Below, piece by piece: positions 26,196 to 33,715 of a DNA stretch of 64,000 nt. This DNA comes from Xanthomonas chitinilytica (GTDB taxonomy: Bacteria; Pseudomonadota; Gammaproteobacteria; Xanthomonadales; Xanthomonadaceae): NCBI RefSeq assembly GCF_026107455.2, contig NZ_JAPCHY010000004.1, positions 248,001 through 312,000 of the forward strand, given 5' to 3'. The position numbers and the translations under genes were made by a program. How positions within the stretch are numbered: position 1 is the stretch's first letter; each line of letters starts with the position of its first letter. The notes under the pieces are model-generated. The model did not search any database. It worked only from the letters and a program-made list of their open reading frames with translations, and had not been told where the DNA came from.

Positions 26196-27881
26196 TCACT
26201 TGGCCGTCGCGCGCTGCGGCGCGGAGGACGGCGGTTCTGGAACCGGGGAACGGCGCTTGCGGATCTGCTTCGCCAGCGCCGTGCGTATCGCCTGCAGCAG
26301 CAGCCACGACAGGAAGCCGGTGGCCAGCCAGCCGCTGAGCGAGAACACGTTGTTGAAGGCACGCACGTTGGCTTCGCGGCGGGCGCTCTGCGCCAGTTGC
26401 GCGGTGCCCTGGGCGGCGCGCAGCATCGGGTCGGCGATCAGCGGGGCATAGCGCTGCCGCTGCTGTTCCAGGCGCTGCGCGGTCGCCGCGTCGGTGGGAT
26501 CGACGGCAGCGGTCAGCACCGCCGAATGCACGTGCTCGCGATGCAGCTGGTAGCTGCCCAGCACCGCCGAACCGGCCAGGCCGCCGAGCGTCTGGGTGAT
26601 CGACAGCACCACGATGAAGGTCACCACGTGGTCGATGCCGGCGCGCAGCGCCTGCGAGAAGCCGAGCATGATCAGCGGCCCCATGAACATGCCGGCCCCG
26701 ACCGAGGCCAGGAACTGGCTGGCGTAGAAATCGTGGGGACAGTCCAGGCTGGTGCGGCCCTGGTCGAGGAAGGCGGCGCTGCCCAGTAGCAGGATCGCCA
26801 GCAGCAACTGCGCGATCAGGCGCCTGGGGCCGAAGGTGATCGCGGTGGCGGCGATGCCGACCACGGTGCCGGACAGGATCACCCCGAACAGCGGCCGCAT
26901 CTGCTCCGGGCCCATGTCCAGCGTGCGCATCATGTTGATCACGCCATAGGACTGCTCGGTGGTGAGGAAGCGGATCAGGAACGCGCCGACGATGAACTGG
27001 ACGATCGCCGGCGTGGCCAGCCAGCGGGTCTGCAGCAGCGGGTTGCGGCGATGGTGTTCGACGATGAAGGCGGCGGTCAGCAGCAGCACCGCCGCCGCCA
27101 GCATCCAGCCCAGCGCCGGCGTGTCCGTCCACCAGCGCAGGTAGCCCTGCGCCAGCACCACCACGATCAGGCCCATGCCCGGCGCCATCAGCGCGAAGGT
27201 CACGAAGTCCAGCTTCTCGAACGCCTTGAACTGCACGCCCGGCGGCAGCTTCAGCACCACCACCGCGGCGAACGCACACAGCGCCAGGCCGGCCTCGAAC
27301 AGGTAGAGGTTGTGCCACTGCCCGGTGTCGATCAGCCCCGGCGAGATCAGCCAGGCCAGCGGCGTCGCCAGCTGCGCCACGCCCATGCCCACCACCAGCA
27401 GGTTGCCGACGTACCTGCGCGGCAGCGCCTGCAGCATGTACAGCGTGCACATGGTGCTGCAGGCGGCGCCGGCGAAGCCGCTGGCCGCGCGCAGGATCAC
27501 CAGGCTCTGGAAATCGCCGATGAACAGGTGCAGCACGGTCAGCGCGGCATAGGCGCCGAGCCCGAGTTCGGCGAACAGGCGGATGCCGTACTGCTGGCGG
27601 AACTTGAAGGCCAGCAGGCTGGTGGTGATGTTGACCATCGCGTAGGCCGCCACCAGCCAGCTGCCCTGCAGTGGGGTCAGGCCGAGCTGGCCCTGCAGGT
27701 AGGGCAGGTTGGCGCCGACCATGGCGTTGCCCAGGCCGCCGCTGATGCCGGCCAGCAGCGCCACCAGTGCATAGGCGGCGCGCCGGTGCGGCGGGTGCCA
27801 GGGCATCGAGGCGGAGCCGGGGATCGCCGGTTTCTCGTGCTCCTCCCAGTCGGGCACGGGCTTGAGGTACTGCGGGGACAT
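26196..27881 (-). CDS. DHA2-type MFS multidrug exporter (EmrB-like)
   Basis: Proton-driven drug exporter of the inner membrane, 561 residues, with about 14 predicted helices. An N-terminal cytoplasmic segment of 30 residues precedes the first helix (AAYALVALLAGISGGLGNAM); the DHA2 motif region GSWLVAAYAMVNITTSLLA follows. It would pump together with an HlyD adaptor and an outer membrane channel. The ATG overlaps the TGA of the TetR gene by one base (TGATG), indicating translational coupling. The partner adaptor gene downstream carries a nonsense codon. Confidence 0.92.
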   Translation of the reverse strand: MSPQYLKPVPDWEEHEKPAIPGSASMPWHPPHRRAAYALVALLAGISGGLGNAMVGANLPYLQGQLGLTPLQGSWLVAAYAMVNITTSLLAFKFRQQYGIRLFAELGLGAYAALTVLHLFIGDFQSLVILRAASGFAGAACSTMCTLYMLQALPRRYVGNLLVVGMGVAQLATPLAWLISPGLIDTGQWHNLYLFEAGLALCAFAAVVVLKLPPGVQFKAFEKLDFVTFALMAPGMGLIVVVLAQGYLRWWTDTPALGWMLAAAVLLLTAAFIVEHHRRNPLLQTRWLATPAIVQFIVGAFLIRFLTTEQSYGVINMMRTLDMGPEQMRPLFGVILSGTVVGIAATAITFGPRRLIAQLLLAILLLGSAAFLDQGRTSLDCPHDFYASQFLASVGAGMFMGPLIMLGFSQALRAGIDHVVTFIVVLSITQTLGGLAGSAVLGSYQLHREHVHSAVLTAAVDPTDAATAQRLEQQRQRYAPLIADPMLRAAQGTAQLAQSARREANVRAFNNVFSLSGWLATGFLSWLLLQAIRTALAKQIRKRRSPVPEPPSSAPQRATAK

Positions 27882-28447
27882 CAGCGTGGTCCGGCGGCGG
27901 GGCCCTGCAGGCCGGCGTACAGCAGCTGCATCGCGCGCGCGGCCAACACCGCGCGCTCGTTGCGGGTCTTGCCGCGCAGGGCCGCGCCGAGCATGCCGGA
28001 GACCAGCGAGATGTCCTCCAGCTGCAGGTCAGGCCGGCACAGGCCGGCGGCGATGGCGCGTTGCAGCGGCAGCCGCAGCAGTTCCAGTATCTGCCCGCGT
28101 GCGGCACGGATGCTGGGATCGTTGCGGTCGACCGCGCGCCAGTAGTCGGACAGGGCGGGCGATTGCACGATGCGCCCGGCCATGCCGTCGAGCAGCTCGA
28201 ACAGCGCATCGTCGCGCTCGCCCAATGCCTGCACGTGTTCGCGGATGCGTTGCAGCGTGCGCTGCAGCAGCGCCTCGATCAGCGCGGCGCGGTCGGGGAA
28301 ATTGCGGTACAGGGTGGCGCGGCCGACGGCGGCGCGTTCGACCACCAGGTCCAGCGGCGCGGTCACGCCATGTTCGCCGAACACGGCATCGGCCGCGTCC
28401 AGGATCTGGGCGCGGCGGATGGCGGCGTCGGAACGGATCGAGGTCAT
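27881..28447 (-). CDS. TetR family repressor of the efflux operon
   Basis: A 188-residue regulator. The N-terminal helix-turn-helix reads RRAQILDAADAVFGEHGVTA, then VVERAAVGRATLYRNFPDRA; the C-terminal ligand domain is variable. It precedes the exporter genes in one operon, so it most likely represses its own operon. The ATG at 28447 is chosen over in-frame starts further upstream because a palindromic operator lies at 28460-28477, which would otherwise be inside the coding region. Confidence 0.9.
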   Translation of the reverse strand: MTSIRSDAAIRRAQILDAADAVFGEHGVTAPLDLVVERAAVGRATLYRNFPDRAALIEALLQRTLQRIREHVQALGERDDALFELLDGMAGRIVQSPALSDYWRAVDRNDPSIRAARGQILELLRLPLQRAIAAGLCRPDLQLEDISLVSGMLGAALRGKTRNERAVLAARAMQLLYAGLQGPAAGPR

Positions 28448-28459
28448 GCCGTACATGAT

Positions 28460-28477
28460 CCGGACAAAATTGTCCGG
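28460..28477 (-). promoter_or_regulatory. Putative TetR operator
   Basis: CCGGACAAAATTGTCCGG: two perfect 8-base arms around AA, beginning 13 bases upstream of the TetR start codon. Palindromes of this size at this place are typical self-operators of TetR repressors. Confidence 0.72.
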
Positions 28478-28523
28478 TTTCAACCGATGTGGGGGAATCC
28501 GCGGATGCGCGCTTGCGTTCCGT

Positions 28524-29732
28524 TCAGGGTGCGGCCGGCGCCAGCCGCATCGGCGCTTCGCGGATGGGCAGGTTCGCCAGCGCGGCCACGGCGGCCAGGG
28601 CCATGTCCGCGTACCACATCCAGCTGTAGTCGCCGCCGTGCTCCAGCGCCACGCCGCCCAGCCAGGCGCCGAAGAACCCGCCGATCTGGTGCGACAGCAG
28701 GGTCAGCCCGAACAGCGTGCCCATGTGGCGCGGGCCGAACAGCTTGCCCACCAGCCCGGCGGTGGGTGGCACGGTGGCCAGCCAGGTGAAGCCGAGCGCG
28801 GCGGAGAACAGGTAGAAGGTGGCGGGCGTGGGCGGCGATGCCAGGTACACGGCGATCAGCGCGGCCCGGCTCAGGTACATCCAGAACAGCAGCCACTTCA
28901 TCCGGAAGCGTTCGCCGAGCGCGCCGACGACCAGGCTGCCGGCGACGTTGAACAGGCCGATCAGGGCGATCGAGACGGAGGAAACCGGGGGCGACAGGCC
29001 GCACAGGGCGATCTCGCCGGGCAGGTGGGTCACCAGGAAGGCGATGTGCACGCCGCAGGTGAAGAAACCCAGGTGCAGGCACCAGTAGCTGCGGTCGCGC
29101 AGGGCGCGCTGCAGTTGCGGGCGCAGGCCTTCGCCGCCGGCATCGCCCGTGGTGCGCGGCGCGCGCCTGCGCAGTGGCCATGCCAGCGGCAGCGACAACA
29201 GCACGATGGCGGCCAGCGCATGCAGGGTGCGGATCCAGCCGAAGGCGCCGAGCAGCAGTTGCACCAGCGGGGCGAACAGGAACTGCCCCAGCGAGCCGCC
29301 GGCATTGATGATGCCCGCGGCCATCGAGCGTCGCTGCGGCGGTATCCGCCAGCTGGTGGCGCCGATCAGCACCGAGAAACTGCCGGCACCGGCGCCGGCG
29401 GCCAGCAGCAGCCCGAAACCCAGGTTCAGCCCCCAGGTGCTGGGCATCGCGGTCGCCAGCAGCAGGCCGGCGGCCAGCAGGATGCCGCCGCCGGCCAGCA
29501 CCGGCAGCGGGCCGCGCTGGTCGGCCATCGCACCGAACAGCGGCTGCACCGCGCCCCAGACGAACTGGCCGATGGCCAGCGAGAAGCTGATCTGGGCGAT
29601 GCCCAAGCCGGTCGAGGCATGGATGGGGTCGACCAGCAGGCCGCTGGTCTGGCGCACGCCCATCGTCACCATCAGGACGGTGGAGGCGGCCAGCAGTACC
29701 CCCCAGGGAATGCGCGAGGCGGGGGGATTCAT
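28524..29732 (-). CDS. MFS transporter (12-helix)
   Basis: A 402-residue major facilitator with about 12 helices. VMTMGVRQTSGLLVDPIHA and the loop GQFVWGAVQPLFGAMADQRG (MFS motif A variant) are near the N-terminus, and GPRHMGTLFGLTLLSHQIGGFFGAWLGG near the C-terminus; this pattern is shared with oxalate/formate-antiporter-like and CynX-like carriers. Substrate unknown. Its ATG overlaps the TGA of the MarR gene (ATGA at 29729-29732), so the two are translated together. Confidence 0.9.
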   Translation of the reverse strand: MNPPASRIPWGVLLAASTVLMVTMGVRQTSGLLVDPIHASTGLGIAQISFSLAIGQFVWGAVQPLFGAMADQRGPLPVLAGGGILLAAGLLLATAMPSTWGLNLGFGLLLAAGAGAGSFSVLIGATSWRIPPQRRSMAAGIINAGGSLGQFLFAPLVQLLLGAFGWIRTLHALAAIVLLSLPLAWPLRRRAPRTTGDAGGEGLRPQLQRALRDRSYWCLHLGFFTCGVHIAFLVTHLPGEIALCGLSPPVSSVSIALIGLFNVAGSLVVGALGERFRMKWLLFWMYLSRAALIAVYLASPPTPATFYLFSAALGFTWLATVPPTAGLVGKLFGPRHMGTLFGLTLLSHQIGGFFGAWLGGVALEHGGDYSWMWYADMALAAVAALANLPIREAPMRLAPAAP

Positions 29733-30160
29733 GCCGGATCCTCCGGCTCCAATGCCCGGTGCAGGGCCTCCAGTTGCCGGTTCAGCCCGGCGATGGCGGC
29801 GCTGCCGAAGAGCGACTCGATTTCATCCTGGGCCTGGCGCCACGGCAGTTGCGCCTGCTGCAGGCGTTGCTCGCCCTGCGCCGTGAGGCGCACCTGGCGC
29901 TGGCGCGAATCCCGGCCGGCTTCCATTGCCAGCAACCCGGCATTGACCAGCGGCTTGAGGTTGCGGCTGAGCGTGGTGCGGTCCATGCCCAGGGCATCGG
30001 CCAGCTCGCCCAGCGGACGGGCCTGGCGGGCCCGGCGCAGGATGGAATAGGCGTTGAGGCTGAGGCCGGCTGCGGCCAGGTGGCGGTCGTAGAGCTGCGA
30101 CACCCGGCGGGCGGCACGGCGCAGCTGGAAACAGGTGCAGGGGCTGGCGGGGGTGTCCAT
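29729..30160 (-). CDS. MarR family transcriptional regulator
   Basis: A 143-residue winged-helix regulator: LSLNAYSILRRARQARPLGELADALGMDRTTLSRNLKPL forms helices 2-4, and EAGRDSRQRQVRLTAQGEQRL the wing. An N-terminal CTCFQLRRAARRVSQLYD is common in this subgroup, and the paired cysteines could be redox-sensitive. It is cotranscribed with the MFS transporter it presumably controls. A near-perfect palindrome sits 35 bp upstream. Confidence 0.92.
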   Translation of the reverse strand: MDTPASPCTCFQLRRAARRVSQLYDRHLAAAGLSLNAYSILRRARQARPLGELADALGMDRTTLSRNLKPLVNAGLLAMEAGRDSRQRQVRLTAQGEQRLQQAQLPWRQAQDEIESLFGSAAIAGLNRQLEALHRALEPEDPA

Positions 30161-30194
30161 CGCGGTCGCCGGAGAACGATGGATCGCAGCTTAT

Positions 30195-30206
30195 GTGTAT
30201 ATGCAC
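30195..30206 (-). promoter_or_regulatory. Putative MarR operator
   Basis: GTGTATATGCAC, a 12-bp palindrome with one mismatched pair, inside an AT-rich island (30190-30212) between the MarR start and the end of the receptor gene. AT-rich DNA in this otherwise GC-rich context marks the likely promoter. Confidence 0.55.
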
Positions 30207-30254
30207 CTATTTGGAATCCCCCCGGGGAGCCGGCGCTCCCCGGGGGCGGCGAGG

Positions 30255-32486
30255 TCAGAACCAGGCGCGGATGCCGAAGGCCAGGCCGCGGCCGGGCAGC
30301 GGCGCGTAGTCGCGCAGCAGCGAGGTGTGCGGGCGGACCTCGCGGTTGGTCAGGTTGCTGCCGTCCAGGAACACCTCGATGCTGTTGTCCAGGCTGCGGT
30401 CCCAGCGGTAGGCCAGGTGCGCATCGACCAGGGTGTAGCCGCGGCTGGGTTCCTCGTTCTGCGCCACGTCCTTCTGCTCGCCGTAGCGCACGGCGCCGAC
30501 GGAGGCGCGCCAGCCGTCGCGCGACCAGCGCAGGTCGGCGCCGACGCGGGCCGGGGCGATGCGCGGCAGGTAGCCGCCGTTGGCCAGTTCCACCGTGTAG
30601 TTGTGGTCGTGGTCGCCGTGCGGCACGGCGATGGCGACCGTGCGGCTGCCGCTGCCGTCCAGTTCGGCCTTGACGTAGTCGCCGAACACGCGCAGGTCCC
30701 AGTCGCCGCTGGCGCTGCCTTCGGACAGGTGCAGCAGCACCTCGGCCTCGGCGCCCTTGAAGGTGGCGTCCTGCTGGGTCCAGGTGCGCACCGGCAGGTC
30801 GTGCTCGACCACGCCGGTGTCGGCCAGGTAGATGAAATCCTTGAACCTGGTCTGGTAGATCGACGCCTGGAAGTCGATGCGGTCGCTGTGCGTATGCACG
30901 CCCAGCTCGACGCGCTGGCCGCGCTCGGTCTTCAGGTTGGCGTCGCCGATCTCCATCGAACGGGTGGCGATGTGCGCGCCGGCGGCATACAGCTCCTCGT
31001 TGGTCGGTGCGCGCTCGGAGCTGTCCACGCCGAAGCGCAGGTCCACGGTGTCGTTGAGCGCCCAGATGCCGGCGGCCGACAGGTTGGTGGCGTTGAAGTC
31101 GCGGCGCCGGTGGTCGCCTTCCGGGTTCAGCTTGACGCGGTCGTAGCGGCCGCCCAGTTCCAGCTTGAGCGGACCGAACTGCTTTTCCTGCAGCACGAAC
31201 AGGCCCAGCGACTCGGTGCCGGTATCCGGCACGAATGCTTCTTCGCCCTGCGCGCCGAAATCGCTGTTGCCGAACTGCAGGCCGAAGGCGCCGTTCCAGC
31301 CGCCGATTTCCTGCTGCACCGCTTCCAGCCGGCCCTCGATGCCGCGGTTGGTGAAGCGGGTGGAAGGCGTGCCCGCTTCCAGTTCGACGTGCTCGTAGTC
31401 GGTGTAGCCCGCGCGCAGGTTGATGCTCTTCAGGAACGACAGCGGGTCGTAGAGCCCGGCCTTGAGGTCGAAGCGGTTCTGGGTCATGTCGATGCGCACG
31501 TCGTGCTCATCGCCTTCCTCTTCGTCGTGGTCATGGTCGTCGTGATCGTGATCGTCGTCGCCATGCACATGGGCGCCGTTGGGAATGCCGTAGTTGCTGC
31601 GGTAGGTGCTCGCCGACAGGCCGAAGAAGCCGCCTTCGCCCAACCAGGTGGCGCCGATGCCGCCGGCGCGGGTACGGGTGGAACTGTTGTCCAGGCGGCC
31701 GCGGGTCTGCGCTTCTTCGTCGTGGTCGTCGTGGTCGTCATGGTCATCGTCATGATCATGATCGTGGTCGTCGCCGGCTTCGGCGATGGCGTAGCCGGGA
31801 ATCCGGTAGTCGTCGCCGTTGCGCACCAGGCCGTCCACGTGCAGCACCCAGTTGCCGTTGACGCCATCGAGCCGGAACATGCCGCTGCGCTCGTGGTTGA
31901 CGGTATTGCCGCGGATTTCGGCGCGGCCGCTGAGCGGTGCGTCGGGCAGGTCGCTGGCGATGCGGCCATCGACCACGTTGACCGCGCCACCGATCGCGCC
32001 GCTGCCGAACAGCAGCGTGGCCGGCCCCTTCAGCACCTCGATCTGGTCGGCGAGGAACGGCTCGATGCTGGTGGCGTGGTCGGCGCTGACGGTGGAGGCG
32101 TCCATGTTGCCGACGCCGTTGGACAGCACCTGCACGCGCGGCCCCTCCTGGCCGCGGATGATCGGGCGGCCGACGCCGGGGCCGAAGTAGGTGCTCTGCA
32201 CCCCGGCCAGCTTGCTGACGGTATCGCCGAGCGTGGCGCCCTTCTGCCGGTCCAGCGCATCGCCGCTGAGCACTTCCACCGGCCGGGCCAGCGATTCGGC
32301 GGTGCCCGCCAGCGGCGTGGCGGTCACCTGCACGGCGGCCAGTTCGGTCATGTGCCGCTCATGCCGGGAACCGGTCTCGGTGGCTTCGCCATCGGCACCG
32401 GCTGCCATGGCCAACGGTGAGCATGCTGCCGTCAGGGCGAGGAACAGGGCGTGGCGTTGCAGGGGAGTGGAGCGGGAAAGAGGCAT
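30255..32486 (-). CDS. TonB-dependent outer membrane receptor, ZnuD-like
   Basis: Energy-dependent metal importer in the outer membrane, 743 residues. A signal peptide (LFLALTAACSPLAMA) is followed by a plug domain (ALDRQKGATLGDTVSKLAGV, GRPIIRGQEGPRVQVLSNGV, EVLKGPATLLFGSGAIGGAVNV) and a 22-strand barrel ending in Phe. Two extracellular loops are strings of His and Asp residues (encoded around 31525-31560 and 31723-31778), the metal-trapping feature of ZnuD zinc receptors. ATG at 32486 has AGGA eight bases upstream and is preferred over 32504. It is divergent from the MerC-like gene across a probable Zur box, so zinc-repressed expression is expected. Confidence 0.9.
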   Translation of the reverse strand: MPLSRSTPLQRHALFLALTAACSPLAMAAGADGEATETGSRHERHMTELAAVQVTATPLAGTAESLARPVEVLSGDALDRQKGATLGDTVSKLAGVQSTYFGPGVGRPIIRGQEGPRVQVLSNGVGNMDASTVSADHATSIEPFLADQIEVLKGPATLLFGSGAIGGAVNVVDGRIASDLPDAPLSGRAEIRGNTVNHERSGMFRLDGVNGNWVLHVDGLVRNGDDYRIPGYAIAEAGDDHDHDHDDDHDDHDDHDEEAQTRGRLDNSSTRTRAGGIGATWLGEGGFFGLSASTYRSNYGIPNGAHVHGDDDHDHDDHDHDEEEGDEHDVRIDMTQNRFDLKAGLYDPLSFLKSINLRAGYTDYEHVELEAGTPSTRFTNRGIEGRLEAVQQEIGGWNGAFGLQFGNSDFGAQGEEAFVPDTGTESLGLFVLQEKQFGPLKLELGGRYDRVKLNPEGDHRRRDFNATNLSAAGIWALNDTVDLRFGVDSSERAPTNEELYAAGAHIATRSMEIGDANLKTERGQRVELGVHTHSDRIDFQASIYQTRFKDFIYLADTGVVEHDLPVRTWTQQDATFKGAEAEVLLHLSEGSASGDWDLRVFGDYVKAELDGSGSRTVAIAVPHGDHDHNYTVELANGGYLPRIAPARVGADLRWSRDGWRASVGAVRYGEQKDVAQNEEPSRGYTLVDAHLAYRWDRSLDNSIEVFLDGSNLTNREVRPHTSLLRDYAPLPGRGLAFGIRAWF

Positions 32487-32576
32487 GGGGAGGGTCCTGG
32501 GCATGAATTGTTACTGTGTATCAACAGAAGAGCGCACGAACCCCGCCGGGAAGCGGGGGTATGGGTGGGGTACGGG

Positions 32577-32600
32577 AATGATGTTATATTATTCCATATC
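32577..32600. promoter_or_regulatory. Putative Zur box between receptor and merC-like gene
   Basis: AATGATGTTATATTATTCCA (followed by TATC) is an AT-rich imperfect palindrome resembling the gammaproteobacterial Zur consensus with core GTTATA-N-TATAAC; ten of twelve core positions agree. It lies 25 bp from the MerC-like ATG and about 90 bp from the receptor ATG, suited to repress both. A zur gene is present at 22407-22892. Confidence 0.65.
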
Positions 32601-32624
32601 GATTTGCCGACCCTGCTGGAAGTC

Positions 32625-33038
32625 ATGCCCCGGATCCCGTCCCTCCGCCACCTGCTCGACCGCTTCGGCGCCACCGGCTCGCTGCTGTGCGCCGTCCATT
32701 GCGCGTTGATTCCGGTACTGCTGGCGGCGGCCCCGTCGCTGGGGCTCTCGGTGTGGCTGGGCGACAGCCTGGAACAGGCCCTGGTGGTTTTCGCCAGCCT
32801 GCTGGGCCTGTTGAGCCTGGTCTGGGGCTATCGCCGCCATCGTGCGATGCGCGCGCTGGGGCTGCTGGTGCCGGGCCTGGCGGCGCTGTGGGCCGGACTG
32901 CTGTACGAGCCGCTGCACCATTCGGCGGTGCCGCACGCGGTGGTGATGACCACTGGCGGCCTACTGGTGGGGATGGCGCACCTGCTGAACCTGCGCCTCA
33001 ACCACGGCCACGTACACGACGCCAGCTGCGCGCACTAG
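32625..33038 (+). CDS. MerC domain-containing membrane protein
   Basis: A 137-residue inner-membrane protein with four predicted helices. The MerC signature Cys pair is in LLCAVHCALIPVLLAAAPSLG (helix 1), followed by WLGDSLEQALVVFASLLGLL and two more helices, and a His/Cys-rich tail HGHVHDASCAH able to bind metal. MerC proteins carry Hg(II), but no other mer gene is present; next to a ZnuD-like receptor and Zur box, a role with zinc is more likely (inference). GGAAG precedes the ATG. Confidence 0.85.
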   Translation: MPRIPSLRHLLDRFGATGSLLCAVHCALIPVLLAAAPSLGLSVWLGDSLEQALVVFASLLGLLSLVWGYRRHRAMRALGLLVPGLAALWAGLLYEPLHHSAVPHAVVMTTGGLLVGMAHLLNLRLNHGHVHDASCAH

Positions 33039-33144
33039 GGCGCGCATGTTAGGCTTCCCGATCTTGCGCGAGGGCGCCGCTGGCGGCCTCGCCGAACCCG
33101 TGTCAGTGCGGGGTAACTTGATTTCAGACTAAGGAGTTGACGAC

Positions 33145-33327
33145 ATGGGTAAGGGTGACCGCAAAACCGCCAAGGGCAAGCGCTACAACGCCAGCTACGG
33201 CAATGCGCGCAAGCACGTGGTGAGCAAGGTGGCCGTGGGCGCAGCTGCGCCGGTCGCCAAGAAGACCGTCGCCAAGGCGCCGGCGAAGAAGGCCGTGGCC
33301 AAGAAGACCGTCGCCAAGGCCGGCTGA
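33145..33327 (+). CDS. 30S ribosomal protein THX with Ala/Lys-rich extension
   Basis: The first 24 residues, MGKGDRKTAKGKRYNASYGN and following, match bacterial ribosomal protein THX, a short basic peptide that stabilises the 30S head. The remaining 36 residues are a tail of repeated AKKTVAKA and APAKKAV units, similar to histone-like or nucleoid-binding tails. The tail contains a perfect 23-bp direct repeat (33256-33278 and 33298-33320, 42-bp period). AAGGAG precedes the ATG and a strong terminator follows, so the gene forms its own unit. Length is 60 residues against about 26-75 in the family. Confidence 0.88.
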   Translation: MGKGDRKTAKGKRYNASYGNARKHVVSKVAVGAAAPVAKKTVAKAPAKKAVAKKTVAKAG

Positions 33328-33349
33328 TCGCCGCCCGGGTGCAACGAAG

Positions 33350-33378
33350 AACGCGGCGCTTGCGCCGCGTTTTTTTTG
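33350..33378 (+). terminator. Rho-independent terminator of the THX gene
   Basis: Stem AACGCGGCGC / GCGCCGCGTT (nine pairs after opening a 4-nt loop) followed by eight T residues. Confidence 0.92.
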
Positions 33379-33439
33379 GATGTTCCCAGCCGCAGGGAAG
33401 CTCGCATCTCCGGGTTGCCTTGTTGCCGCCCGGAAGGAA

Positions 33440-33500
33440 TCGCGACTCACGTCGCTCCTGCAACGGCAGGAACCCCTTGTAGGAGCGACGTGAGTCGCGA
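33440..33500. repeat. REP-like inverted repeat dyad (GTGAG variant)
   Basis: Arms 33440-33463 and 33477-33500, one mismatch, 13-nt loop. It is the only feature besides the THX terminator in the 388-bp gap between the THX gene and the serine hydrolase gene; the rest of that gap shows nothing recognisable. Confidence 0.9.
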
Positions 33501-33715
33501 CCGCCGGAAGCACCGATCGCCCCGATGAAACCCCGGCTTCCCGGGCCTCCGGCCGCTCCTGGCCGCCGCCGGCGCGATGCCGGAACTTCCCCGCCGCCGG
33601 GGAGTTCGCTCCTGCGACGGCCGGCTTCGTCGCCGCGGAGCCGGCGTTCGTCGCATCCTCCCCGCGGGAAGGACCGCTTGGGCATCATGCCGGCGGTCCA
33701 TCGAAGGAGACGAAC

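Noticed and set aside
31500..31790. GTC/GTGGTCAT-rich tandem stretch as a possible CRISPR or microsatellite
   Set aside because: It is coding sequence for the His/Asp loops of the ZnuD-like receptor; repeats are irregular and keep the frame.
32625..33038. Mercury resistance locus based on MerC
   Set aside because: No merR, merT, merP or merA nearby; the context is a zinc-type receptor and a Zur-like box.
33501..33715. Coding frame between the REP-like dyad and the serine hydrolase gene
   Set aside because: Open frames on both strands lack codon bias and run through the repeat or into the gene in the wrong frame.
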